Origin: Neisseria yangbaofengii
GTDB taxonomy: Bacteria > Pseudomonadota > Gammaproteobacteria > Burkholderiales > Neisseriaceae
DNA length: 64,000 nucleotides
Assembly (NCBI RefSeq): GCF_014898075.1
Contig: NZ_CP062976.1
Location: 62,001-126,000 of the forward strand
Direction of reading: 5' to 3'
Made by a program: the position numbers and the translations under genes. Shown in pieces: positions 12,695 through 20,708 of this stretch (its first letter is position 1; every line of letters begins with the position of its first letter). Under the pieces are notes generated by a model, which made no database searches, was not told where the DNA came from, and saw nothing but the letters and a program-made list of their open reading frames with translations.

Positions 12695-13210
12695 TTATAC
12701 TGATTTTTTAGGCTTTTGTGTTTCATGGTGGGTTTGAAGGGCAGGTAAAACTTTGTGTAAGCGATACCAACCAAATAAGCGATATAAACAAAGCAAAGCA
12801 ATAGCTGGTAAACATAATGCACTGATTAAATAGCGAATATTGTTAAAATTGAATACATTATTGCCGGATAAAAGCGATGTGATTGCCCACATCCATTCCC
12901 ATAGCGATGGTAGGCTAAATGCCAATACGGCAATTAGGCCTAATGTTCTGAAAATGCCGATAGGCAAAATTTTTTTTTGCAATACGGTCCGGTTAAGTTG
13001 CAGTAGAACGATCAAACCAAAGCCGGTGATGAGAATCATCCCGCCGTTGGAGACAACCTGCAGGCTGCTGAAGGCAATATCGGGTGTTACAGTATCGGTT
13101 TGCGCTTGGCTGGATTGGCGATTCATGCTTTGGGAAATGTTTAAACCGAGGCCGTAAATCATATCTGCCAAACTGATCCAAATCGGAAGAGAGGTAAGTA
13201 AGCGGTTCAT
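12695..13210 (-). CDS. Unrecognised integral membrane protein
   Basis: I do not recognise this protein. From the ATG at 13210 (MNRLLTSLPIWISLADMIYG) it has about 171 residues. There are three to four likely membrane helices: one at the N-terminus, one at MILITGFGLIVLLQL, one at IFRTLGLIAVLAFSLPSLW and one at YLISALCLPAIALLCLYRLF. The C-terminus is polar and basic. The frame extends upstream to 13309, but that part looks like intergenic sequence and has no better ribosome site. A run of nine A (coding strand) in the LQKKILP codons makes the frame slippage-prone. Neighbours (a dead transposase and pyruvate kinase) do not suggest a role. Confidence 0.6.
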   Translation of the reverse strand: MNRLLTSLPIWISLADMIYGLGLNISQSMNRQSSQAQTDTVTPDIAFSSLQVVSNGGMILITGFGLIVLLQLNRTVLQKKILPIGIFRTLGLIAVLAFSLPSLWEWMWAITSLLSGNNVFNFNNIRYLISALCLPAIALLCLYRLFGWYRLHKVLPALQTHHETQKPKKSV

Positions 13211-13507
13211 TATTGATGAAAAATGAATGTATAAATGACAAAAATATAATACATTATTCAGTATAAATTTGGCTATTTGTCCATGTAAAAAATATGTATT
13301 AAGCGACAAACTATAATGGTTTATGTGCTATTTAACAAAAGTATGCTGTGCAACAGCCTGCAAATTTTACTTTATCATGGCAAGACAGAAAAAAGATTGC
13401 TAAAAGTTTGGTTTGAATCACAAATTCTGTAATTTTATACCAAAATAAAAGAATTTCAGGGTACAATTTGTTTATTAATAACAGTATGCTTACCAGAAAG
13501 GATGTCA

Positions 13508-14980
13508 ATGGATACCGTAAAACGTGATTTAACCCGTATCAGCCACAATACCAAAATTGTGGCTACATTGGGCCCCGGTAGTAATGATGTTCAATTGCTT
13601 GAAGACATGATTCGTGTGGGTGGCTTGAATGTCGTTCGTTTTAATTTCAGCCACGGCACTGCGGAATTTCATCGGGAAAATGCGCGCATTGTGCGTGAGG
13701 CAGCCAAGCGTTCCGGACAAGAAATTGCAATTTTGGCCGATTTGCAAGGCCCTAAAATCCGTGTAGGTAAAATTGCCGGCGGCAGTATTCAGTTGAATCA
13801 GGGTGAAAAACTGGTTTTGGATGCAGCGCTGGAAGAAGAAGGCACTCGTGAAGCGGTAGGCTTGGATTACCGTGATTTACCGAATGATGTGAAGCCGGGT
13901 GATGTATTGTGGTTGGACGATGGCTTGTTGACGTTGACTGTCGATTCGGTTGAAGGAAGTAAAATTATTACAACAGTAGTCAATAGTCATGTTTTGAAAA
14001 GCAACAAAGGCATCAATAAACCAGGAGGCGGCTTGTCGGCCGGTGCGTTAACCGAAAAAGATTTCCGTGATTTGAAAACCGCCATTGCCATCGGTTGCGA
14101 TTATTTAGCCATCAGTTTTGTCAAATCGGCTGAAGATTTACATCTTGCCCGTGCCAAAGTGGAAGAAGAAATGCAGGGCAGTAATGCCGTGCGCCCGGGG
14201 TTGGTATCGAAAATCGAGCGCGTAGAAGCAATTGAAAACTTGGATGAAATTATCCTTGCGTCAGACGGCATTATGGTGGCGCGTGGTGATTTGGCCGTAG
14301 AAGTCGGTCATGCGGCTGTGCCTGCGCTGCAAAAACGCATGATTCGCCGTGCGCGTGAGCTGCGCCGTTTCAGCATTACCGCGACCCAAATGATGGAAAG
14401 CATGATCACCAATCCGGTACCAACTCGCGCCGAAGTGAGCGATGTGGCCAATGCCGTATTGGATGGCACTGATGCTGTAATGTGCTCTGCGGAAACAGCA
14501 GTGGGTGCGTATCCGTTTGAAACCGTTACCCAAATGGCGATCATCTGTGCCGCTGCTGAAAAAGAGCAAGATTCGTTGAACGGCGTTTCTGAAGCGATTG
14601 AAGAAAAAGAAGCGGTTAGCACCAACTTGGCGATTGCCGCCGGCGCGGTCAGTGTGGCACGTGCCGTGCATGCCAAAGCGATTGTGGCCTTGACCGAAAG
14701 CGGTTCGACTGCTTTTGAAATCAGCCGCCACAATATCCAATTGCCGATTTTCGCTTTGACTCCAAGCATTTCGGCGCAACGCCGCATGGCTATGTACCGT
14801 GGTGTGCGCCCGATGATTTTGGCAACCAGCACAGACCATAACACTGCCCTGAACGAAGTGGAGGCTACCTTAATCGAACACAATATTTTGAAATCCGGTG
14901 ATCAATACATCATCACCAGTGGTTCGAAAATGCGTGAATCCGGTTCGACCAATATGTTGGAAGTGTTGCAAGTGAAATAA
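13508..14980 (+). CDS. pyk: Pyruvate kinase, PykA type
   Basis: About 490 residues. It catalyses phosphoenolpyruvate + ADP to pyruvate + ATP, the last step of glycolysis. Family signatures are in order: TKIVATLGPGS, NVVRFNFSHG, ILADLQGPKIRVG, the B-domain with GDVLWLDDG, the active-site VSKIERVEAIENLDEI and MVARGDLAVEVG, ITATQMMESMITNPVPTRAE, and GTDAVMCSAETAVG. It resembles E. coli PykA rather than PykF. The ATG at 13508 has AGAAAGG about 6 bases upstream, while the ATG at 13502 has no spacing, so 13508 is preferred. It has its own terminator and is probably monocistronic. Confidence 0.95.
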   Translation: MDTVKRDLTRISHNTKIVATLGPGSNDVQLLEDMIRVGGLNVVRFNFSHGTAEFHRENARIVREAAKRSGQEIAILADLQGPKIRVGKIAGGSIQLNQGEKLVLDAALEEEGTREAVGLDYRDLPNDVKPGDVLWLDDGLLTLTVDSVEGSKIITTVVNSHVLKSNKGINKPGGGLSAGALTEKDFRDLKTAIAIGCDYLAISFVKSAEDLHLARAKVEEEMQGSNAVRPGLVSKIERVEAIENLDEIILASDGIMVARGDLAVEVGHAAVPALQKRMIRRARELRRFSITATQMMESMITNPVPTRAEVSDVANAVLDGTDAVMCSAETAVGAYPFETVTQMAIICAAAEKEQDSLNGVSEAIEEKEAVSTNLAIAAGAVSVARAVHAKAIVALTESGSTAFEISRHNIQLPIFALTPSISAQRRMAMYRGVRPMILATSTDHNTALNEVEATLIEHNILKSGDQYIITSGSKMRESGSTNMLEVLQVK

Positions 14981-14991
14981 ATTTATGCTCG

Positions 14992-15020
14992 AAAGCAGGC
15001 TGTTTCAGCCTGCTTTTTTT
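14992..15020 (+). terminator. pyk terminator
   Basis: AAAGCAGGCT pairs with AGCCTGCTTT around a 5-base loop and runs into a tract of seven or more T. No uptake sequence is used. Confidence 0.9.
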
Positions 15021-15181
15021 GTATTTTGCATAAAAGTAGCACAATGTAACCGACAGATGGACAAAAAGTAGAAAAAACTGTTATCCGTGCACAAACTATT
15101 ATAAAATCGAGCAGCTACACTAATTTCAGTACACGGTCGTTTCAGGCGGCCTTTTTTATGTTTTACGATACGATACTCATT

Positions 15182-16612
15182 ATGGAAAAGTCTTTGAAAA
15201 AAACCGGCTTGGGCGTGGCCCTGGCGTTTGTTACCACCGCCGCCCAAGCTTCTGGCTATCATTTCGGTACCCAATCTGTGACTGCCCAAAGCACAGCTAA
15301 TGCCGCCGCTGCCGAAGCTGCTGATGCGTCCATCATTTTCTACAATCCGGCCGGTTTGACTAAGCTGGAAAACCACGAAATTACCGCTGCCGTCAATGCC
15401 GTAGCGCCACACATCAAATACAGCGATGCCGAGGCGACTTACCGCCGTGGCGGTAAGGTTAACGGTGAAACCGGCGGCAAAATTACCGATGATATCGTGA
15501 TTGCCCCGCATGTTTACGGTGCCTATAAAGTGAATGATGATGTTACCGTCGGCGTGGGCATGTATGTACCGTTTGGTTCGTCAACCGAATACAGCAAAGA
15601 TTCGGTATTGCGCCATCATTTAAACCAATTGGGCTTGACCACCATCGCTGTTGAGCCGGTAGTGGCGTATCAATTCGATCCGCAACATTCGATTGGTGTC
15701 GGCGCGATTGCCCAATATTCAACTGCTGAATTGCGTAAATATGCCGACTGGGATGCCAGTGGTGCAGTGAGCGGGTTGGCCAGCTATCAAGCCAGCCGGC
15801 GTGCGGGCAAACAGGTAAGCGTGGATGCCTCCGGCCAAGCAGACGGCCATGCTGAAATGAAAGGCAAAGACTGGGGTTTTGGTTACCAATTGGCATGGCT
15901 GTGGGATGTGAGTGACCGTGCCCGTGTCGGTGTGAATTATCGCTCGAAAGTAGAACACAAGCTGGAAGGCACGGCTGATTGGCGGGCTGATGGCGCCATG
16001 GTGCAGGCCGCGTATCCGACCTTGATTGGCAAAACCGTTGCAGAAGGCGGTAACGGTTATGTGCCGCACGAAAAAGCCTCGGTTAAAATCGTGACGCCGG
16101 AATCTTTGTCGGTGCACGGTATGTATAAAGCCACCGATAAGTTGAACCTGTTTGGCGATGTTACTTGGACACGTCATAGCCGTTTCAATAAAGCCGAATT
16201 GGTTTTTGAAAATGTGAAAAACATCGGTGGCGGCAAAAAATCCGACCGTACCATCATCACACCTAACTGGCGCAATACTTACAAAGTGGCCATCGGCAGC
16301 TCATACCAATACAGCGAACCTTTGCAACTGCGTGCCGGTATCGCCTTTGACCAAAGTCCGGTGCGTGGTGCCGAAAGCCGTTTGAATACCTTGCCAGACG
16401 GCAACCGTATTTGGTATTCGGTGGGTGCCAAATACCAATACCGAAAAAAACATATCTTTGACGTGGCCTACAGTCATATCCACATTAACGACACCGGCTT
16501 TAATGCGGCAGCCTCTACCGGCGACAATGTGGACAGCAAAGGCGCGGCAACGGCAAAATTCAATAACTACGCCAATATTCTGGGTGTGCAATACAGCTAT
16601 AAATTCCGCTAA
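15182..16612 (+). CDS. FadL/OmpP1-family outer-membrane transporter
   Basis: About 476 residues. The start at 15182 (MEKSLKKTG) gives a normal signal peptide ending AAQA before SGYHFGTQSV; an in-frame ATG at 15158 is less likely. The N-terminal plug segment TQSVTAQSTANAAAAEAADA and IFYNPAGLTKL are typical of FadL-type 14-strand barrels that take up hydrophobic compounds. The C-terminus ends in YSYKFR, an aromatic outer-membrane insertion signal. It is closely similar to the meningococcal FadL-like protein as I recall it. It stands alone between pyk and a minus-strand lipoprotein. The substrate is unknown; long-chain fatty acids are the family default. Confidence 0.9.
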   Translation: MEKSLKKTGLGVALAFVTTAAQASGYHFGTQSVTAQSTANAAAAEAADASIIFYNPAGLTKLENHEITAAVNAVAPHIKYSDAEATYRRGGKVNGETGGKITDDIVIAPHVYGAYKVNDDVTVGVGMYVPFGSSTEYSKDSVLRHHLNQLGLTTIAVEPVVAYQFDPQHSIGVGAIAQYSTAELRKYADWDASGAVSGLASYQASRRAGKQVSVDASGQADGHAEMKGKDWGFGYQLAWLWDVSDRARVGVNYRSKVEHKLEGTADWRADGAMVQAAYPTLIGKTVAEGGNGYVPHEKASVKIVTPESLSVHGMYKATDKLNLFGDVTWTRHSRFNKAELVFENVKNIGGGKKSDRTIITPNWRNTYKVAIGSSYQYSEPLQLRAGIAFDQSPVRGAESRLNTLPDGNRIWYSVGAKYQYRKKHIFDVAYSHIHINDTGFNAAASTGDNVDSKGAATAKFNNYANILGVQYSYKFR

Positions 16613-16647
16613 GATTGGATAAGCCCAACTTTGCTGACGACATAAAT

Positions 16648-16685
16648 AGGCCGTCTGAAAAGGATTTGCTCTTTTCAGACGGCCT
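16648..16685. terminator. Bidirectional uptake-sequence hairpin
   Basis: AGGCCGTCTGAA (16648-16659) and TTCAGACGGCCT (16674-16685), with extra AAAAG/CTTTT pairing, lie between the fadL-like gene and the convergent small lipoprotein gene, and can end both. Confidence 0.8.
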
Positions 16686-16752
16686 ATTGATATTTATCGT
16701 TTATTGACAGGTTCTTGCACAAATTTCAAATCTGTTTGATACACGCAAAACA

Positions 16753-16884
16753 TCAATTGCCGATACGTGTGCGCGAAGTTTCCACGCCTGTTTTGATTTC
16801 GCCGTACATTTCGGAGTTACCCGATAAGCCGCCGGCGCAAGCGGAGAGCAGCAAGGCCAAGCCGATGGTAAAATAAGCTTTTAT
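16753..16884 (-). CDS. Small lipoprotein with an ATA start codon
   Basis: A 43-residue frame on the minus strand begins at ATA (16882-16884) and ends at TGA. It reads IKAYFTIGLALLLSACAGG at the N-terminus: a short hydrophobic signal with a textbook lipobox (LSAC, Cys16). It ends with NSEMYGEIKTGVETSRTRIG. AAAGGA lies 6 bases upstream of the ATA, an ideal ribosome site, and there is no in-frame ATG, GTG or TTG at that place. Either translation starts at ATA, which is rare, or an ATG was lost by one mutation and the gene is silenced. The function is unknown; it may be a small outer-membrane-anchored peptide. Confidence 0.6.
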   Translation of the reverse strand: MKAYFTIGLALLLSACAGGLSGNSEMYGEIKTGVETSRTRIGN

Positions 16885-16967
16885 GGTTTTTCCTTTATGA
16901 TTCAAGGTTAATGTCAGTTAAAGGCCGTCTGAAACGTTGTTGTGGATTTATCGGACGAAAAGAATAT

Positions 16968-17126
16968 TTATAAAATATAAAATATAAAAGTTAATATAGC
17001 ACCTAGCAATAATGCACCTAGTATTTTTAACTTACTTTTTGTATCTTTTTCTTGCCATGGTTTCTCATCAAAAAGTTCACTAAAAAAATCAAAGGCAGTA
17101 TGCCAAATAGTTTTCCATAGCTCCAT
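16968..17126 (-). CDS. 52-residue single-pass membrane protein
   Basis: A short minus-strand frame starts at the ATG at 17126 and codes MELWKTIWHTAFDFFSELF followed by a charged stretch (DEKPWQEKDTKSK) and one C-terminal membrane helix (LGALLLGAILTFIFYIL). GAGG lies about 8 bases upstream. The start codon overlaps an uptake sequence (17125-17136). It begins 17 bases after the stop of the DUF3579-acetyltransferase gene on the same strand, so the two are probably cotranscribed. I do not recognise it. The amphipathic, Trp-rich N-terminus plus tail helix is typical of small membrane-associated regulators or toxins, but no function can be claimed. Confidence 0.55.
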   Translation of the reverse strand: MELWKTIWHTAFDFFSELFDEKPWQEKDTKSKLKILGALLLGAILTFIFYIL

Positions 17127-17143
17127 TCAGACGGCCTCTGTGT

Positions 17144-17980
17144 TTATTTAGTGTCGCTGCGGAAATGATAGGCACTGATTTCAAAACCGTTTTTGAAATA
17201 CAGACGATGGGCATTTACGCGGTCTTGGCTGACATGCACATTCAGGTGGATTTTGGTCGCGCCAACTTCGCCACCGATTTTGCGTACTTCATTCAACAGG
17301 CGGGAAGCGTAACCTTTGCGGCGGCTTTGCGGCATAGTGACGATGTCGTCAATGTAGATGTGGTGGCCGCTGGCCAGATTGTAGGTTTCGCGGAAACCGG
17401 CCACGGCCACGGCATTGTGTTTGCCTTCTTCAAAAATACCGAGCAAACGGTAACCGGCAGGGCGTTGCTGCCGGTTGATTTGCTCGACGAAGCGGTTGAT
17501 GTCGGTCAGGCAGGAACGCAGTGTGCTCAAGGCGGCAAAGGCAGTGGCGGTTTCTTCCGGCATGATTTCGCGTAACACACTGGTTTCGGCGGCTGCAGCG
17601 GCGATCTCACGCTGGGTTTCGGCAGCGTGTTTTTCTTCAATCGCTTGCGCCAGCATCACTTTTTCATCAGGCTTGTTGTCAGCGGCTTGCTCTTCCAGCA
17701 GCGCCTTACAGTCAATGACGCGCAAGTCGTTGTCGGAGGCAAAATCCATCAGGAAGCGGAACATCGGCGGGTTGATAGTTTCCAGTTCTTTATCCACTGC
17801 CACGCAGCGCACTTTGTCCACCAAAATCGGGCGCACCCATTTCGAGTAAGACAAGCGGTTGTCTTTGTCGAACGAAGACAGGATACCGCACAAACGTTCC
17901 GACCAGTCGCTCGGGCGGAAAACGCGGCCGGAACTGGTGGTGCCGTGAATGACAACTTCGTAAGGATTGCAAACTAACAT
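17144..17980 (-). CDS. DUF3579 domain fused to a GNAT acetyltransferase
   Basis: 278 residues. Residues 1-95 match the DUF3579 pattern: YEVVIHGTTSSGRVFRPSDW, SERLCGILSSF, VRCVAVDKEL and FLMDFASDNDLRVIDC. A charged alpha-helical linker (about 96-140) follows. Residues 140-275 form a GNAT fold with IYIDDIVTMPQSRRKGYASR (acetyl-CoA-binding loop) and HLNVHVSQDRVNAHRLYFKN. As far as I know, DUF3579 proteins in beta-proteobacteria are usually about 100 residues and stand alone. AGGAAG lies 5 bases before the ATG. The gene is divergent from pyrBI. The substrate is unknown. Confidence 0.85.
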   Translation of the reverse strand: MLVCNPYEVVIHGTTSSGRVFRPSDWSERLCGILSSFDKDNRLSYSKWVRPILVDKVRCVAVDKELETINPPMFRFLMDFASDNDLRVIDCKALLEEQAADNKPDEKVMLAQAIEEKHAAETQREIAAAAAETSVLREIMPEETATAFAALSTLRSCLTDINRFVEQINRQQRPAGYRLLGIFEEGKHNAVAVAGFRETYNLASGHHIYIDDIVTMPQSRRKGYASRLLNEVRKIGGEVGATKIHLNVHVSQDRVNAHRLYFKNGFEISAYHFRSDTK

Positions 17981-18098
17981 GGTGTCTTCCTGAAAGGTTT
18001 GTTTTTCCGAATTATAACTGACTCAGCGGCTTTTCTTCAAAGTATTGCGGTAAAAAATTTTTATAAAAGCAACAAGATCCGACTGTGTGAAATCAAAT

Positions 18099-18136
18099 TT
18101 CAGACGGCCTGCCTGATGTGAATCAGGCCGTCTGAA
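18099..18136. repeat. Inverted pair of uptake sequences in a divergent promoter region
   Basis: TTCAGACGGCCT (18099-18110) and AGGCCGTCTGAA (18125-18136), with extra CAGGC pairing, form a hairpin. Unusually, it lies between two divergent genes, upstream of both, so it is not a simple gene-end terminator. Confidence 0.75.
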
Positions 18137-18186
18137 AAAAACAATTTGAAAAGCCATGGCGAATCTGTGCAGACAGGCCGGGGATA

Positions 18187-18195
18187 TGCGATAAT
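18187..18195 (+). promoter_or_regulatory. pyrBI promoter, extended -10
   Basis: TGCGATAAT is an extended -10 element 38 bases before the leader-peptide ATG. No good -35 is seen, which fits an extended -10 promoter. An uptake sequence (18197-18208) overlaps the expected start of transcription. Confidence 0.5.
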
Positions 18196-18232
18196 AAGGC
18201 CGTCTGAACCATCTGCATATAAACGGCGCACC

Positions 18233-18289
18233 ATGAACCTACAGCCTTCGGTTGACCGCTTTGCGATTGCTGCTTTTGCGGCGGTCTGA
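18233..18289 (+). CDS. pyrBI leader peptide (pyrL-like)
   Basis: An 18-codon frame ([21 protein letters not shown] at 18287-18289) lies between the promoter and the attenuator hairpin. Its stop is 12 bases before the hairpin. A ribosome finishing this peptide would cover or crowd the left arm, as in the E. coli pyrBI leader, where close coupling of ribosome and polymerase under low UTP prevents termination. The peptide sequence is not related to E. coli PyrL. No strong ribosome site is seen before the ATG. The role is inferred from position and from the E. coli precedent. Confidence 0.5.
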   Translation: MNLQPSVDRFAIAAFAAV

Positions 18290-18301
18290 TTGTTTCCATT
18301 T

Positions 18302-18321
18302 CCCGCACGGCGGGTTTTTTT
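18302..18321 (+). terminator. pyrBI attenuator
   Basis: CCCGC (18302-18306), loop ACG, GCGGG (18310-18314) and then seven T (18315-18321): a compact intrinsic terminator 65 bases before the pyrB start codon. A terminator in front of its own gene suggests transcription attenuation. The upstream TTGTTTCCATTT is T-rich and could be a UTP-sensitive pause region. Confidence 0.7.
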
Positions 18322-18386
18322 ATGGACATTTCAGGCTGCTCATCACCGTGTGCCGCACTATCTTGACATTGGAAAAAGGAAATCCC

Positions 18387-19307
18387 ATGCCGAATCCGCT
18401 TTATCGTCAAAACGTCATTTCCATCGCCGATTTGACCACGCCGCAGCTGGAATTGCTGCTCAACACAGCCTTGAAACTCAAAGCCGGGCCGCGCAGCGAT
18501 TTGTTGGAAGGCAAATTAATCGGATCGTGCTTTTTTGAGCCGTCCACGCGTACCCGCCTGTCATTCGAAACCGCCGTACAGCGTTTGGGCGGCAAGATCA
18601 TCGGTTTTGCCGACGGTGCCAATACCAGTGCGAAAAAAGGCGAAACGCTGGCGGACACGGCGCGCATTATTTCCAGCTACACCGATGCGATTATCCAGCG
18701 TCATCCCAAAGACGGTGCAGCGCGCGTGTCGGCCGAGTTTTCCGCCGTGCCGGTGATTAATGCGGGCGACGGCACCAACCAACACCCAAGCCAAACCTTG
18801 CTCGATTTGGTAACGATTTTTGAAACGCAAGGCCGTCTGAACGGCTTGAAAGTGGCCATGTGTGGCGATTTGAAATACGGCCGCACCGTGCATTCTTTGT
18901 GCCAAGCCTTGAAGCGTTGGGGCTGCGAATTTGCCTTTGTGTCGCCGCCGAGTTTGGCCATGCCGGAATACATCACCGAAGAGTTGGACGAAGCCGGTTG
19001 CACGCATCGGATTTTCACCACTTTGGAAGAAGCGGTCGGATGGGCGGATATTCTTTACATGACCCGCGTGCAGCGCGAGCGTTTTGATGAGCAGGAATTT
19101 GCCAAAATCCAAGGTAAATTCAATTTGGATGCATCGATGCTGTCCAACGCCAAACCCAACTTGCGCGTACTGCATCCCTTACCGCGTGTTGATGAAATCC
19201 ATCCGAATGTTGATGCTACGCCGCATGCCTATTATTTTGAACAGGCTACCAACGGCGTGTATGCACGCATGGCGATTTTGTCGCTGGTGTTGAACGAAGA
19301 AGTGTAA
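18387..19307 (+). CDS. pyrB: Aspartate carbamoyltransferase catalytic subunit
   Basis: 306 residues from the ATG at 18387 ([13 protein letters not shown]), which follows AAAAAGGA at 6 bases; the frame is open further upstream but only through the leader. It makes carbamoyl-aspartate from carbamoyl phosphate and aspartate, the first committed step of pyrimidine synthesis. The carbamoyl-phosphate site [13 protein letters not shown] is present, as are [44 protein letters not shown] and HPLPRVDEI. It aligns along its length with E. coli PyrB. pyrI follows after 10 bases, so the enzyme should be the allosteric c6r6 type. Confidence 0.96.
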   Translation: MPNPLYRQNVISIADLTTPQLELLLNTALKLKAGPRSDLLEGKLIGSCFFEPSTRTRLSFETAVQRLGGKIIGFADGANTSAKKGETLADTARIISSYTDAIIQRHPKDGAARVSAEFSAVPVINAGDGTNQHPSQTLLDLVTIFETQGRLNGLKVAMCGDLKYGRTVHSLCQALKRWGCEFAFVSPPSLAMPEYITEELDEAGCTHRIFTTLEEAVGWADILYMTRVQRERFDEQEFAKIQGKFNLDASMLSNAKPNLRVLHPLPRVDEIHPNVDATPHAYYFEQATNGVYARMAILSLVLNEEV

Positions 19308-19317
19308 GGAGCGCCAA

Positions 19318-19776
19318 ATGGAAAAGAAACAATACAGCGTCGAAGCGATTCAAAACGGCACGGTCATCGACCACATCCCTGCCGGCAAGGGCTTGGCGAT
19401 TTTGCGCCAGTTTAAATTGCTGCACTATGGCAGCGCGGTGACGGTGGGCTTTAATCTGCCGAGCAAAACGCAGGGCAGCAAAGACATCATCAAAATCACC
19501 GGCGTGTGGCTGGACGACACCGCCGCCAACCGCTTGGCTTTGTTTGCACCCGAAGCAGTGGTGAATGTGATTGAAGATTTTAAAGTGGTGTCCAAACGCC
19601 ACTTAACCATGCCGTCTGAAATCAGTGAAGTATTCCGCTGCCCGAACACCAATTGCGCCAGCCACGGCGAGCCGGTGAAAAGTCGTTTTTACGTGCGTAC
19701 CCAAAACGCGCAAACCCGCTTGAAATGCCATTATTGCGAAAAAACCTTCTCGCGGGAATCGGTGGCCGAAGCCTAA
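19318..19776 (+). CDS. pyrI: Aspartate carbamoyltransferase regulatory subunit
   Basis: 152 residues, cotranscribed with pyrB (10-base gap, AAGGAG before the ATG). It binds the nucleotide effectors (CTP, UTP, ATP) and holds the catalytic trimers together. The N-terminal allosteric domain has [18 protein letters not shown]. The C-terminal zinc domain has the four expected cysteines, Cys108, Cys113, Cys137 and Cys140 (RCPNTNC and KCHYC). Length and residues match E. coli PyrI, so all parts for feedback control appear intact. Confidence 0.95.
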   Translation: MEKKQYSVEAIQNGTVIDHIPAGKGLAILRQFKLLHYGSAVTVGFNLPSKTQGSKDIIKITGVWLDDTAANRLALFAPEAVVNVIEDFKVVSKRHLTMPSEISEVFRCPNTNCASHGEPVKSRFYVRTQNAQTRLKCHYCEKTFSRESVAEA

Positions 19777-19931
19777 GGCAGGCGGCCTTCCGCCATACCC
19801 GGCAATTATTCTGAAAAACCGGCCGCATGGCATAAATGCCTAAATCATAAACAGATAGTCTGTTAGAATAAAGCCCGTCTGAAACATCGTATGATTGTTC
19901 GGACGGCCTTTTAACCACATACGGGAAAACC

Positions 19932-20579
19932 ATGAATTCATCTTTTCAACGCCGTTTCGCGCCGGTTTTATATGTCTTGATTTTCTTCGCCGGATTTTTT
20001 ACCGCTTGCTTGTGGTTCAACCCGCAAGATTATTTGGCCAATCTGCCGCTGACCTTAACCGCCATTTCCGCGACGGCCTTAATTTGGCTGATTTACGCTG
20101 CGGCTTCCGTGCGTGCCGGCCAGCAACGTGAAATGCTGTATCGTGAAAGCCTAATTCAAAAAGAAAGTATACATCCGGTGTTGCATGCCGCGATTCACCG
20201 CATGGAAGATAGGCCGGAAATGCTGGTGTTGGCGGTGCGCAATTACGGCAAAGGTATGGCGGAAAATGTCAAAGTGCGCGTGGAAGCCATGCCCGACCAG
20301 CCGTGCAGCCAAGCCGTTACCCAAGCAATAGCGCAGCTTCCGGCGGTAGCGGAAGGCATCGACCACTTGGCATCGGGCGAAACCTACGGCGGCATTTTTG
20401 CCGACAGCCGCATGTTGGCCACCGATTTGCCCAACCAAGAATTCAGCGGCGTGGTGCGGGTGACGGTGACTTGTGAAAATACCTTCGGCGATGCCTGCTC
20501 TTCCGAAACCGTGTTGGACTTAAGCCTGCTCAACGGCGGCATCGCGGAAGACAAACCGCGCAAAAAATTATTGTATTGA
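19932..20579 (+). CDS. Unrecognised membrane-anchored protein
   Basis: 215 residues; I do not recognise the family. Two membrane helices near the N-terminus (APVLYVLIFFAGFFTACLWF and LTLTAISATALIWLIYAAAS) form a hairpin that leaves a soluble domain of about 150 residues. That domain (LVLAVRNYGKGMAENVKVRV, then SGVVRVTVTCENTFGDAC) looks like a beta-rich fold of the kind often labelled CARDB-like, but this is only an impression. The gene lies after pyrBI, separated by a degenerate uptake-sequence hairpin (19872-19910), and before another small membrane protein. Confidence 0.7.
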   Translation: MNSSFQRRFAPVLYVLIFFAGFFTACLWFNPQDYLANLPLTLTAISATALIWLIYAAASVRAGQQREMLYRESLIQKESIHPVLHAAIHRMEDRPEMLVLAVRNYGKGMAENVKVRVEAMPDQPCSQAVTQAIAQLPAVAEGIDHLASGETYGGIFADSRMLATDLPNQEFSGVVRVTVTCENTFGDACSSETVLDLSLLNGGIAEDKPRKKLLY

Positions 20580-20647
20580 TTTAACCGATTACACAGCCAA
20601 GTTAACAAGGAAATGATTTAAGCTTGCGGCTGGGTAACAAGTTTGTT

Positions 20648-20689
20648 TTCAGACGGCCTGATTCCTACAAAGGTTTCAGGCCGTCTGAA
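20648..20689. terminator. Uptake-sequence hairpin between two membrane-protein genes
   Basis: TTCAGACGGCCT (20648-20659) and AGGCCGTCTGAA (20678-20689) form a 13-bp stem with a long loop. It may end the upstream gene; no strong T run follows. Confidence 0.55.
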
Positions 20690-20708
20690 CGATTTTTAGG
20701 AGAGTTGA

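Noticed and set aside
18290-18538. TTG-started frame overlapping the pyrBI attenuator and pyrB
   Set aside because: It runs out of frame through pyrB, has no ribosome site, and its protein has no known features. The 18-codon ATG frame at 18233 is the better leader candidate.
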